From Eurosta solidaginis (lineage: Eukaryota; Arthropoda; Insecta; Diptera; Tephritidae): DNA of 64,000 bases. Shown piece by piece: positions 21,377 through 31,720 of this stretch. The stretch spans positions 192,818,028 to 192,882,027 of the forward strand of contig NC_090324.1 in the NCBI RefSeq assembly GCF_040869045.1. Direction: 5' to 3'. How positions within the stretch are numbered: position 1 is the stretch's first letter; every line of letters starts with the position of its first letter. The translations under genes and the position numbers were made by a program. The notes beneath the pieces were generated by a model. That model saw nothing but the letters and a program-made list of their open reading frames with translations, was not told the origin of the DNA and searched no databases.

Positions 21377-21797
21377 GTTGTTGTTGTTGTTGTTGTTGTA
21401 GCGATAAGGTTGCTCCCCGAAGGCTTTGGGGAGTGTTATCGATGTGATGGTCCTTTGCCGGATACAAATCCGGTACGCTACGGTACCATAGCACCATTAA
21501 GGTGCTAGCCCGACCATCTCGGGAACGATTTATGTGGCCACATTAAACCTTCAAGCCATTCCCTCTCTCCCTACCCCCAAGTTCCATGAGGAGCTTGGGG
21601 TCGCCAGAGCCTCGTCTGTTAGTGAAACAGGAGTCGCCGCGGATAGGTTAGGTTGACAATTGGGTTTGGAGAAGCTTTATATTGCGCTGGCAACCTAAAA
21701 GGTTGTGCTACACAGCCCTTTGAATCTGGTATTTTAGTCGCCTCTTACGACAGGCATACCTACCGCGGGTATATTCTGATCCCCTAACCCGCTGGGG
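21377..21797 (-). mobile_element. 421-bp SINE-like retroposon with (CAA)n tail
   Basis: On the minus strand it begins CCCCAGCGGGTTAGGGGATC and ends in a (CAA)n run. It is bracketed by a 14-bp target duplication, which is proof of retroposition. It has no protein-coding capacity. I associate this sequence with widespread fly retroposons but cannot name the family. The (CAA)n tail fused to env gives a spurious poly-Gln frame. Confidence 0.75.
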
Positions 21798-21811
21798 TGT
21801 CTTACTAACTT
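21798..21811. repeat. 14-bp target-site duplication, right copy
   Basis: Matches 21363-21376. Confidence 0.85.
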
Positions 21812-21995
21812 CGTGTTGTACTATTGGTCTTATATCGTCAACTACTCTGTCGTACTCATCCAAGTCTATAGAATGTATAATTTTGTATGTTCCTTTGGTA
21901 ATTTTTCCTAGTCTTTGTTTAATTGTCAGTACTGGGCTATCATCGTATTTGTATGTCTCCACTGTTGCGGTCGTCCGACAAGGTAAAAGTCTAAG

Positions 21996-23295
21996 TTAAT
22001 TTTTCAGATGTGACTTATGTATTTTCCTATTATTAGTTGTAGTTATTGTTTTCTTATTATCCTTACCAACGGTTTCATTCCTGAATATGGGTTTTGTTTT
22101 ACCCTTGATTTGTTTATCCTTCTTTAGGACAACTTCACCAGGTTCGTAGCTTCTTGGCTTCGACCTTTTCCTGTTATGGGTTTTTACCATATTTTTTTGT
22201 TTCCTAGCTATTTCGTTACGAAGGTCTACATTCACTATCTCCCTAAAATTCGTGAGATCTTGATCATTAATTCTTTGGGTTCTTCCAAAAAATATATCGG
22301 CGGGTTTTTTCTTCGTAACTGAGTGTATGGTGTTATTATACCTATCAAGGGCAATGTTGACAAATTTCTTTTAGTGAGCTATCAGGATATTCAGATTGTA
22401 GACATCTAACAATTTCTATGATTGTAGAATGCACACGCTCGATTGTGCCGTTAACTTCACTTTTTTGGGGTGGTGATAAATAAATTTCAATACCTAAACT
22501 TTCCAAGTAATTGAGTGTTATTGGACTTATGAAGCTACCCTCGTTGTCCACCACTAAGGTATTTGGCAAAGCAAAATAATGTAGGAGTTTAGTTAAGTTG
22601 TCTCTAATATGTAACACATATTTATTTTTGATTTTAAAGAATTTTACAAATTTAGAAAACTTGTCACCGCATGTAATAAATTTTACGCCAGACATTTCGT
22701 TTATGTCAATGTCCACTATTTCTGTTGGGTATGAAGGTATTGGCCTTGCCTGTAGTTCAGGCTTTTGAGGGTGGCGATCGTACTTGTTGCACCCAAAATT
22801 TTTGCATGATTTTGTGTATTTTTTTATAAGTTTACTCATCTGAGGAAAATAGTATTTTTCTAATATTTGTTCCTTATTTCCCCTATCATTACGGTGGGCC
22901 CATCTATGCTCCCGTTCGATTATTTTGAACTTTACTTCTTCATCAGGAATGTCAGTAACAAGTCTTTGCGTGATTCTGGCACGAAACTTAGAAAAACTTT
23001 CCTGATAGACCTGTTGTAACAATTCGATATATTTTTCGGGAATTTTGATTCCATTAATTATATTTGGATTAAGATAATTTTTTAAGTTTTTAATTCATTT
23101 TCCTTTATCGTAGATTTCACTTTTAATACGGTGCCTATGGTACCTTGGGTGAGGTTCTTCGTGGATAATTTCATCTTTGCTTTCTTCAAATATAACTAGG
23201 TGTTTAAATACATTTAATGGTGCCTCGAAATGAGGAATAAGCTGTGAGCTATCCTCTGCTGCACTATGTTGAGAACTAGATGTTGACGATGTCAA
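21996..23295 (-). pseudogene. pol: Element B integrase and C-terminal tail (broken)
   Basis: 23022-22345 carries the zinc-finger region (EREHRWAHR with the His residues; SCKNFGC with the Cys residues, spacing altered) and the core. The acidic triad is visible in IDINEM, VVDNEGSF and NGTIERVHS. 22235-21996 is the basic C-terminal tail (PRSYEPGEVVLKKD), which ends just before env. 23295-23095 is the linker after RNase H. A frameshift near 22345 and a break near 23050 inactivate it. An integrase of this kind joins the cDNA ends to the target. Confidence 0.8.
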
Positions 23296-23392
23296 CGAGT
23301 TAATTTGGAGAGCGCATCTGCGACAACATTGGTCTTCCCTGGTGTATAGAAAACTTTATAATTATACTCTTCTATGCATGCCTTCCACCGCT

Positions 23393-23405
23393 TCAGCTTG
23401 GCATT
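23393..23405. repeat. 13-bp target-site duplication, left copy
   Basis: TCAGCTTGGCATT, repeated exactly at 23772-23784. Confidence 0.85.
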
Positions 23406-23771
23406 AAAAATAAAAAAATAAATGTAAGGCGCGATAACCTCCGAAGAGATCTAAGGCCGAGCTTCTCTTCCAATTTGCGTCGTGCTCCTCTTGATTTTTC
23501 CCTACAAATTGGCCGGACGGGACCTACATGTTTTATGCCGACTCCGAACGGCATCTGCAAGGCAGATGAGTTTTCACTGAGAGCTTTTCATGGCAGAAAT
23601 ACAATCGGAGCGCTTGCCAGACACTGCCGAGGGGCGACCCCGCTTAGAAAAATTTTCTTCTAATTGAAAATTCTTATTTCTAAAATTTTGATGTTGCTTT
23701 GCCCGGGAGTTGAACCCAGGGCATACGGTGTGATAGGCGGAGCACGTTACCATCACACCACGGAGGCCGCC
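23406..23771 (-). mobile_element. 366-bp tRNA-derived SINE
   Basis: Minus strand. The 5' part is tRNA-like, with an A-box-like TGGTGTGATGG (about 23760-23750) and a perfect B box GGTTCAACTCC (23716-23706). A tRNA-unrelated body and an AT-rich 3' end follow. A 13-bp target duplication flanks it. RNA polymerase III would transcribe it; it borrows another element's enzymes to move. Confidence 0.85.
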
Positions 23772-23784
23772 TCAGCTTGGCATT
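23772..23784. repeat. 13-bp target-site duplication, right copy
   Basis: Matches 23393-23405. Confidence 0.85.
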
Positions 23785-24359
23785 ATTATTGCTATTACTC
23801 AAAGCGAATGTTAATGGTTAGCGGTGAGTTAGGATTCTAATGTCTTTTGCTCCGTATAGGTAGGTTCTTAATTTGTCAAGAGACCATACTATAGCTAGCA
23901 TTTCCTTCTCAATAGTCGAGTAATTTTCCTCGGTTTTATTGAGTGACCCAGATATATAAGTTATGGGCTTATCCTTACCGATTTCTCCTTGAGAAAGGAC
24001 TGCCCCAATCGCGGTATTAGAAGCGTCTGTTGTTAGAATAAAGGGTTTATTGAAATCTGGAAATGTCAAACTCTCAGAAGACATAAGTAATGTTTTCAAG
24101 TCATTAAATGATTTCAGTCCTTCATCAGTTAAAGAGACTTTTATTTTTTTGGATTGGCTCGCCTTATTTGAGCATTTTCACCCCCAGCCAGATTCGTGAG
24201 TGGTTTGGCAATTTTTGCGAAGTCTTGTATAAATCGTCTATAGTATGACGCTAAACCTAGAAAACTTTTCAGTTCTTTAAGATTTACGGGTACAGCAATT
24301 TTTTTAATCGCTGAAATTTTTTCAGGGTCAGGTAAAATACCGTTTCCTAGAAATTCCAC
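23785..24359 (-). pseudogene. pol: Element B RNase H domain (broken)
   Basis: 24099-23818 contains TTDASNTAIGAVLSQ (first catalytic Asp), the Glu of STIEKEMLAIVW, and the conserved region up to LTHR, where the SINE insertion and a frameshift intervene. 24359-24141 is the RT-RNase H connection (EFLGNGILPDPEKI, FLGLASYYRRFIQDFAKIAKPL). Unlike element A, no stop occurs after RRFIQD. It would degrade RNA in the RNA-DNA hybrid. Confidence 0.8.
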
Positions 24360-24397
24360 TCTGGTTCTGAAAAACTTAGATTTTTTCAGATTTACTT

Positions 24398-25131
24398 TTA
24401 ATTTTCTTTATATAGTAGAGCGAATACATCTTCAATATTTTTAAGATGTTCTTCTTTGGTTCTTCCTATTATTATGATATCGTCGATATAGACGTAGCAG
24501 GATACTCCTATGAGGGGTTTAAGGACGTCATTTATCATTATTTGAAATATAGAAGGCGCATTTTTAAGCCCAAATGGCAACCTAGTAAATTCGTATTTAT
24601 CATTTGCGGTCGAAAACGCTGTTTTTCTATATTCCTTTCCTTCATCCTGATTTGGTGAAAACCGGATGTAAGGTCAAGTGTAGTGAAATACTTACACTCC
24701 TCTAAGCTAGTTAAAATGCTGTTTATATCGGGTATTGGGTAAGCGTCAGGTGTTGTTACTGAATTTAGTCTTTTAAAATCGACGGCAACCCTGTATTTCT
24801 TTTCCCTTGAGAGACCTGGCTTTTTTGGGATAATCCACAAAGGAGAATTATATGGGCTTTTTGACGGCCTAATTATACCGTTATTTATAAGTTTCGTTAT
24901 CTGTTTCTCGACCTCGTCACGAAGGTTGGTTGGATAAGGGTAGGATTTGGTATAAATTGGTTCCTCTGTCGTTGTCTTTATTTCTTCTAACACGGTTGTG
25001 TCTATTGTTCCACTGTCGGATACTGGTCCGAAAATGTCCGCGCATTTATTAATAATTTCTTCAACTTCATGTTTATAGAGTGTTTCCTTAAAATTATTAA
25101 CTTGTTTTGAAATTTTATGTTTTAATGGCAA
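24398..25131 (-). pseudogene. pol: Element B reverse transcriptase (broken)
   Basis: 25131-24538 holds the thumb-proximal lead (IKTTTEEPIYTKSYPYP), SPLWIIPKKP, RVAVDFKRLN, and the TTLDLTSGFHQI box with the first catalytic Asp. A frameshift follows near 24600. 24580-24398 contains MPFGLKNAP and the catalytic YVYIDDIII. A downstream frameshift leads to the connection domain. Confidence 0.85.
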
Positions 25132-25440
25132 TACTATATCTCCTATGGTTAGTGTGTCATCCTTTCTATTAATAATCCCTCCTAGTTCCTTGAGAGTATC
25201 ATCACCTATGATGCCATCAAAGGATTTTAAATTTCGCAGAATAAAAAAATCAAAATTACTTTTTATGCCTATGCTTTTGAAGAATGGTCCTGAAAATTTA
25301 TAGATTATTTCCTCCTAGCCGGCAGCGGATTGAACCTTGAAAGAGTTGTTTAGTTTCAATGAATTTTTGGCAATTTTTTCACATGCGCAGTGTTTGTTGG
25401 CCCCTGTATCTATAAGAAATTTCATGGTGTGGCCATTTTG
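25132..25440 (-). pseudogene. pol: Element B aspartic protease (broken)
   Basis: The minus frame reads FLIDTGANKHC, a retropepsin active site (DTGA), with FDGIIGDDTLKELGGII near its end. An in-frame TAG near 25317 interrupts it. The enzyme would cleave the Gag-Pol polyprotein. Confidence 0.75.
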
Positions 25441-25451
25441 TAAGGTAAGTT

Positions 25452-26065
25452 CTAAGTAGGGTAGGCTAGATAGGCGTCCATCATAAAATTTACATCTTCA
25501 CCTCCTTCGAATGTTTCGAGTTCCTGATCTTCTGTTTGAACATTAAAAATTTTTTGGCTTTTCCTAGGAATGTTTGATGAATTATTTGACTGCCTTACCA
25601 CTGGCGTGCTTTCTATTCGGTTGATATAATTTAGTCTCTTCGAATGAATCGAAAGATCTACCTCCATTGGAACCGGAGGCTTAGGTTTTGTTGGCCTTGG
25701 TGGTGGTTGAGTTTTAGTCTCTCAATTTCTATTGTAAATCTGATTTTTTTTCTGCAGGACCTAATTCTCTCGGTGAAAATGATTGCTTCTGCCTAATTTG
25801 GTTTTTAGGCGCTTGAATAAGCATGGTTGTATTCTTAGGATAAATCGAATAGTTTCTTAAGTTAAGGTTCTGTATTTCGAGGCAAAATGAGTAAGCCTCT
25901 GGTAGACTCTTGGGTCGTTGGATGACTAGCATCCTGGACAGTTCGCCGCTTAATCCCCTAATAAAAACATCAAGGGCTCTGTTTCTGTAGGTTTCCAGAA
26001 GCGCGTTGCTTGTTTCCCTAGAGTAGTCCTGCCCTTTAGTAGTATTTAATACCAGTTCTAACTCA
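25452..26065 (-). pseudogene. gag: Element B gag, C-terminal half
   Basis: Reads ETYRNRALDVFIRGLSGELSRML, PKSLPEAYSFCLEIQN and a polar tail, matching the element A gag over this part. No CCHC zinc knuckle is seen. A frameshift separates 25729 from 25667. The N-terminal half is missing: the reading stops matching at about 26065, where low-complexity repeat sequence begins. Confidence 0.7.
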
Positions 26066-26395
26066 AATGGTGCAAGGAAAAGTATATACACACCAACACA
26101 CATATATATAAAACAAAACAATTCCGCTAGGTGTCGCATCCGTTCTTCTGGTTTGTATTCTGGCTAATCTTCCGCTAGGTGGGGCATCCGTTCTTCTGGT
26201 TTGTGTTCTGGCTGATCTTCCGCTAGGTGGCGCATCCGTTCTTTCGGTTTGTGCTCTGGCCGATCTATATCATTTAGGTGCATACGTATGACACCGCAAA
26301 ACAACAAAACAATTTTACCTTTAGCAGAGCTTAGCCGTAAACGTGACACAGTTACATACATCCATATACATACATTCAGAAAGATAAGGGCTACT
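26066..26395. repeat. Repeat block R with 48-bp tandem units
   Basis: Three tandem 48-bp units start at 26124, 26172 and 26220 (CCGCTAGGTG...). A segment at 26230-26316 is repeated in inverted orientation at 28449-28533 with only a few differences. CA-rich simple sequence borders the block (about 26083-26110). Confidence 0.75.
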
Positions 26396-26613
26396 TATCC
26401 AAATGTATAAAAATTGGACATCCTTTCGGTAAAAAAAATGTAGTAAATTGTTTAAAGCCGCTCAGCAATCATCTATATTTTACGGATAATCATTTTATAA
26501 GGATTTTCAACCGTGTTTAATCAGGATCACTTCTAGTAAACAGTAATAAACTTGAATACTTATAAATCGTTACTTCTTTAACACCGTTGCTTATTGTAGG
26601 CATATTCCACATT

Positions 26614-28362
26614 ATGAATCAAGCTCTTAAGGATTTAAAAGCAATTTCAAAGGAAAAAAGCTCGAAAAAGCCAATTAATAAAAAAATAAAAATGTATCCG
26701 TGCAGTTCTTGTGAAAAGATATATACTCGGAATAGGAGTTTAGTTAGACATATTACAATGAAACATGAAGTTATAAAAAAGCCTCCATTTTTTGCGAGCA
26801 ATGTAAAATTCAAGTGAAACAAAATGTATGGACAGCACACTTGAGAACAAATATGAATAAAAAGAATGGTATGCATAATGTAAATAGTAATAATGTAAAT
26901 AGTAATGTTAACGTTTTGGAAAACGATCAACCCAATGATTTAATTGTTGAACATTTTTCTGCACTTTTACAGAAATCTATAGAAAAGCATGAAAGCATCA
27001 AATTTAACTTTGAGTTATTTTGTAAATATATTCAAATAAAAGAAAATATTGAAGAATTTGCTATAATGTCACACCAAACATTAATGAATGAAGCATTTAT
27101 GGAGAACAATAATGTTGGTGAAATAATTAAGGAAAAGTTTAGTAAAGTGATTGAAAAAATGAAAACATTTCAAGACCGAGATAGTGGTTGGAGTCTAAGT
27201 GAAATTATTCATCTAGAAGTAAATATAATTAAATACCAACCAATTAGAGACTAATTATATATACCACTACCAAAATTAATAGCAGATAAAAGAGCTTGTA
27301 TTATTATTGCTAACAATGATATATATTGCTTTAAGTGGGCCATAATTTCATCTCTTTACCAACCCTCAAAAAATAGAGAAAGATGTTCTTCCTATCACAT
27401 TAGGAATATCCAAGATTCCATTATAACTTAAATTAATAATAAAGTAGTCAATTTTGAAAACTTAAGTTTCCCATTACAAATAAATGGTATTGAAATATTT
27501 GAATCAAATTATCCAGGTGTTTGGTATAGAAGACAATTTGGTAGTAGGACCCTATTATTTAACAAAAGAAGAAAAATCACATAACATTAATCTTATTTCT
27601 TTATACAGTGATGATTTCAATGAAAGCCATTATGTTTGGATAAAAAATTTAAATAGATTAATGAGGGATCAAGTTACAAGCCATGAGCATAAATTTTATT
27701 TTTGCAATACATGTCTAATACATTTTGATAAGGAAGAAAAATTACTAACTCATAAAAAGCATTGTAGAAAAATTGTAACACGCATGCCTACACCTGAGAA
27801 AAGAATGCTAAAATTTGACAATTTCAAAAAACAATTAGATGTACCATTTACTATATATGCAGATTTCGAATGTATTCTAAAACCAATAGATATTCAAAAT
27901 TCTAGTAGGACTCAATGTGTGCAAGAACATATTCCTTGTGCCTATTGTTGTTTTATTAAGTGCTCATATAATAACCAACTGAATCGTTTTAAAATATATA
28001 GCGGTGTTGGTGCTCCAAAACATTTTTTTAAAAGTATTTTCGATGACGTTTTAAATATTTATCACCTATATTTGAGTAAAATAGTTAGAATACATCCATT
28101 AACTGCCAACCAAGTTAGGCGTCAAAACGAGGATATATTTTGTCATATTTGTGGAATGGAACTTTAATTAAATGATAGGGTAGCAGACCATTGCCATTTA
28201 ACTGGTGAATATAGAGGTCCAGCACATAATAAATGTAATTTAGAATATCAGATATCAAATTTTATTCCAATATTTTTTCATAATTTATCTAAATATGATT
28301 GTCATTTATTTATTAAAGAGTTGTCATCTGTAGAGGGGGATATAAATATTATTCCCTTTGCT
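26614..28362 (+). pseudogene. Polinton DNA polymerase B, N-terminal part (broken)
   Basis: Begins at MNQALKDL (26614) with a C2H2 finger (CSSCEKIYTRNRSLVRHITMKH) and, after a frameshift, a second one (CEQCKIQ...HLRTN). It continues through DSGWSLSEIIHLEVNI, IPLPKLIADKRAC, CFKWAIIS and SFPLQINGIEIFESNYPG, with two in-frame stops and a frameshift near 27520. 27484-28167 carries YFCNTCLIHF, the exonuclease motif YADFEC, and CHICGMEL. After another stop, VADHCHLTGEYRGPAHNKCN and FFHNLSKYDCHLF follow. It is cut at about 28362, before the polymerase core. It would replicate the element from a protein primer. Confidence 0.75.
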
Positions 28363-28365
28363 GGG

Positions 28366-28640
28366 TTTACAAAGTTCACACACATACACACACATACACA
28401 TGCATACATTTGTGGTTTTGAACGGATGAGCTTAAATGTAGGCAACGAAATTGTTTTGTTGTTTTGCGGTGTCATACGTATGCACCTAATTGATATAGAT
28501 CGGCCAGAACACAAACCGAAAGAACGGATGCGCCTAAATATAGGCAACGAAATGGTTTTGCTGTATATATGTGTGTCGGTGTGTATATACCTAATCAACT
28601 TGTGGATTAATATACACATAAAAACCTACCATCTGCAAAA
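28366..28640. repeat. Repeat block R', inverted relative to R
   Basis: 28449-28533 is the inverse of 26230-26316. CA-rich simple sequence (28378-28402) borders it, as in block R. It truncates the polymerase frame after INIIPFAGF. Confidence 0.7.
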
Positions 28641-28792
28641 ACAAAATCGATTCATAATTAGAAGAGATCTTCACAACAAATATGTACAAGGAAATTACCG
28701 GTAACATTACTAAAGGTTACAGTGACCTTGTTAGCAAACCCTGAGTCAAGTTTAATATATAACAGTTCAAAATAAGTAAAATTCATATCAGA

Positions 28793-28876
28793 GCAGATTC
28801 TTATCAGATACACAACTGATAGGTAACAGATTTAGCAGATTCTTATCAGATACACAGCTGATAGGTAACAGATTTT
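28793..28876. repeat. 42-bp tandem duplication
   Basis: GCAGATTCTTATCAGATACA begins at 28793 and again at 28835; the two 42-bp units differ at one or two bases. Confidence 0.8.
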
Positions 28877-28970
28877 TTTCGATCGCTGGTTTAAAATCAT
28901 GTCAAATATTCATATGACTGTATTAGCAAATCTTGCTAAGACCATGAAAATATGAAGAAAAAACTGAAAA

Positions 28971-29163
28971 GAATATTTTGATAGTTTTGGAAATTTACAG
29001 CCACCGATTGAACTGGTTAATTATCTGAAGCAACCAATACATTACAATTATGAGCAGAAAGATAAATACAACACAGTAGTATGTGGTCAATTATGTTTAA
29101 AATTTTTATTTAATAAAATAAATTATATAAAATATGAATTGTTAATTTTTTTTTTTTTTTTTC
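28971..29163 (+). pseudogene. Polinton cysteine protease, C-terminal fragment
   Basis: An open frame without a start codon encodes EYFDSFGNLQPP, YLKQPIHYNYEQ and NTVVCGQLCLKFL. The Asp of YFDSFG and the Cys of VCGQLC sit where the adenovirus-type (C5) proteases of Polintons have them. The N-terminal half with the catalytic His is missing. In Polintons this enzyme matures virion-like proteins. It is short and easy to miss because no Met precedes it. Confidence 0.65.
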
Positions 29164-29310
29164 TTAAATGTATTACAGTAAAGTACTACTATAAGGTTTC
29201 GAAATGACCATAAGCATAAGAATCAATATGATTTTCTCGTACAATTCGCTTATCATCTATATTGCTCAGAGCTAATTTATAAATATTTTGTGTATAAAAC
29301 GTATGGTTCC
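29164..29310. other. Non-coding interval
   Basis: AT-rich sequence after a T-rich stretch (29144-29162). Probably the remaining flank of the Polinton piece up to the start of non-LTR element no. 2. Confidence 0.4.
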
Positions 29311-29522
29311 ACATTCAGCCGAACTGTACGGACGTGTTTTACATTCGCTCCGTGTTTTGTATCGCTATTTGTTACATTTAATGTGTTTAATAAGATCTTG
29401 TTTGCACTTAATAATAATATTACATAAGTACAAACTGAATGTGCTTGAGATAATGACTCCTTTAACTGTGTCATTGTGAATTTTCACAGATAAATAATAA
29501 ATGTGTAGTGCATGTCTACAAT

Positions 29523-30782
29523 ATGCCGTGTGTTTGCTGTTATAAAGTTGATCGCAACAAAGTCAATGCTAAGGTTCAATGCGCTAAGTGCAATGAATTC
29601 TTTCATATGCACTGTGCCGGAGTTTCGCAAGATGCTTTAGACTATTTTCTAAATTCAAATAGCAATTACTTTTGCAAAAACTGTGCTAATGCCCGTCGCA
29701 TGTCTCTCCGGTCGCCCCCCCGCAGGCCCTCGCCTAAATAACTTATGTGCGAAGGACAATGTGAGTGATAAACAAAACACTAAAGAAATTACTTTGCTAA
29801 GTGAGTTGATCGTGCTAAGGGCCGAAAATGTACGAGCGTTTACTCTTATTAATGCTTTGAGTAATGATAAAGCGAAGTAAGTGGAAATTATCAACAACTT
29901 GCAAATCGATTTAAAATCAACGCAAAAACAATTGCATGCTAGTGACGCTACCACTGCTCTTAAAGAGCTTACGGCTGAAGTAAATAGTCTTCGTAGTCAA
30001 TTTGCCAACAATAGTTATTGCGTTATCTGTAAGCAACAACAGAAAACGAAGCCGACTAAAAAAGTATCGAACTATTCTTCTATTAAAATTCCTACGAAGA
30101 TGGTTGATAAGCGCTTAAACTCTCCTCAGCGCAACGCCGATCGCATACTGTTGTTGGTGCTACAACTTGCACTTCTGTTGAATTGTCTCCCACTGTCGCT
30201 TCAATCAACGTTACTGAGGCAAAATCTACAACGCCACCAATATCTTCATTCTCTCAGCAAACAAATGATATTGCTCAACCAGCTGATTCGGTTATCTCCG
30301 ATGCCACTATAATTTCTAAAAAATCGTCATCATATGCCGAAATCGCTGCTGCTGCTGTACCTATCGGCTCTATAAAATCAGTACCATCAAATAACAACGT
30401 GCACTCTAGGGAATATTTCAAAACTGTAGTTATTGGAAGCAATGCATCTAATTAATTGGTGGTTTCTATTCGCACTAAATGGGTGCATTTATCATCATTT
30501 AGGTCCCCGGTCACCTCTCAAAATATCAAGGACTACGTTTCTAAGCATGCTTCTATTGATATTAATGCCCTTTTGTGTTTTGCACTTGTTAAAAAAGGTG
30601 TGCCTGTTGATTCGCTCAAACGTATTAACTATAAATTAGGAGTATCGTCGAGCTACTATAACAAATTGCATGACCACTCGATCTGGCCAGCAGTAGTTAA
30701 GGTGCGACCATTTAAAAATTTTCACAAACGAGGGGAGGAGGCGTTGAAAATCCAGCAGGATCCTTCCGAACAACGAGTCTAG
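29523..30782 (+). pseudogene. Non-LTR element no. 2 ORF1 (PHD-finger protein, broken)
   Basis: Starts MPCVCCYKVD at 29523, with CVCC, CAKCNEFFHMHC and CKNC forming a PHD-like finger. A frameshift at about 29725 leads into a helical segment (ELIVLRAENVRAFTLINAL, then LKELTAEVNSLRSQF), likely a coiled coil. Further breaks near 29880, 30140 and 30455 follow. The C-terminal domain (VVSIRTKWVHLSSFRSPV to WPAVVKVRPFKNF) ends at 30782. The likely role is RNA binding during retrotransposition. Confidence 0.7.
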
Positions 30783-31720
30783 TAAAAAATCAAAGTAGAA
30801 AATACTCGCTCTATTACCAAAATGTGAATGGAATGCGTACTAAATATCTTCAATTTCAACGATGCACATCATTGCATGAGTTTGATATCATCGCCATCAC
30901 AGAGACTTGAGAGACTTGGTTAACTGAAAATATCTCTTCATCCGAGTACTTCGACAGCTACTATCATGTCTATCATAAGGATCGCTGCGCAATTACCACC
31001 GGATTGCATAAAGGGGGCGGTGTTCTACTTGCCATAAGATCTGACTTATGCAGCCAAATGATTAATTTGCCTCACGCCGATGGCATGTGCGAACAGATTT
31101 GCATAAGCATTAAGACTTCAAATAAAAAATCTGTATTAATACTATTATCATACTTTCCTCCTACAAGTAGTGTAGAAGTATTTAGCAAACATTTAGACAA
31201 TCTAGTTTTCGTTAATAATATCGGTAACAAAGGCACAGAAGTTATTTACCCCGGTGGCTTTAATTTAGGTAATATTTCATGGCTCAGTAATAATCAGTAT
31301 CTTCTGCCTACTAATGTGAAAACTGATATAGATTTATTAATTACAGGTACGCTGCTATCTAATGGTTTTAATCAATGTAACGCTGTCTTAAATAACAGAG
31401 GCAGATTTCTTGATCTTGTGTTTGTATCCAATGATTTGAAGGCATATTGTAATGAATATCATTCACCTTTTTCTGCTCATTCATCACAAAGCACTATACA
31501 TAAATTTTGAATTTTATATATATGATTCTATGTCAATTGATTCTTTGCAACAGTACGACTACCTTAAAGGTAATTATTTGGCGATAAATGACTTTCTTAA
31601 TTCAACCGTTTGGGATTTCCTGGACTCCACAAATAGTCCGTTGGTTTCTTATAAACATTTTCATTCCTTGCTCACGTTATACATTTCGAGATTTATTCTG
31701 TTGAAAAGAAAGTATATACA
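30783..31720 (+). pseudogene. Non-LTR element no. 2 ORF2, endonuclease part
   Basis: Starts after ORF1 with YYQNVNGMRTK, then AITET.ETW (the Glu motif, with a stop and a small duplication beside it), GGGVLLAIRS, and PGGFNLGNISW where active enzymes have GDFN. The catalytic Asp is thus Gly. It continues into the linker (YDYLKGNYLAINDFL, LLTLYISRFI) and is interrupted at 31720 by the LTR array. Confidence 0.75.
31717..31720. repeat. 4-bp target-site duplication of the LTR array, left (TACA)
   Basis: TACA directly before the first LTR. The same four bases follow the last LTR at 63505-63508. Confidence 0.85.

Larger units (their letters stand above)
20869..21990 (-). pseudogene. env: Element B env (broken, with a SINE inside)
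   Basis: Errantivirus env-type glycoprotein. The N-terminal part (21962-21812) resembles that of element A. After the retroposon, the second part (about 21360-20880) has a basic furin-like site KHKR before SINWIGSAWKWLAG, then the helical region to LPFKNEIQALEYA, where it is cut. The transmembrane tail is missing and no signal peptide is visible. The protein would sit in the membrane and mediate fusion; this copy cannot. Confidence 0.75.
20869..26065 (-). mobile_element. Errantivirus-type LTR element B, truncated at both ends
   Basis: Minus-strand order gag, protease, RT, RNase H, integrase, env, as in insect errantiviruses. Both LTRs are missing: env is cut at about 20869 and gag at about 26065. 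Two short retroposons (21377-21797, 23406-23771) sit inside. Related to, but clearly diverged from, array element A. pol and env lie only about 30 bp apart. Confidence 0.8.
26396..29165 (+). mobile_element. Polinton/Maverick remnant
   Basis: Pieces of two hallmark Polinton proteins lie in one orientation: a protein-primed B-family DNA polymerase N-terminus (26614-28362) and an adenovirus-type cysteine protease C-terminus (28971-29163). No integrase, ATPase, capsid gene or terminal inverted repeat was found. Inverted repeat block R' lies between the two pieces. Confidence 0.7.

Noticed and set aside
21081..21497. Minus-strand frame with a poly-Gln run
   Set aside because: The Gln run is the (CAA)n tail of the retroposon at 21377-21797 read through into env; not a host poly-Gln protein.
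26124..26267. 48-bp direct repeats resembling a CRISPR array
   Set aside because: Units are contiguous without unique spacers, in a eukaryotic TE context; a minisatellite.
28302..28704. Frames rich in His/Thr near the CA repeats
   Set aside because: Translation of simple CA repeats and block R'; not a gene.
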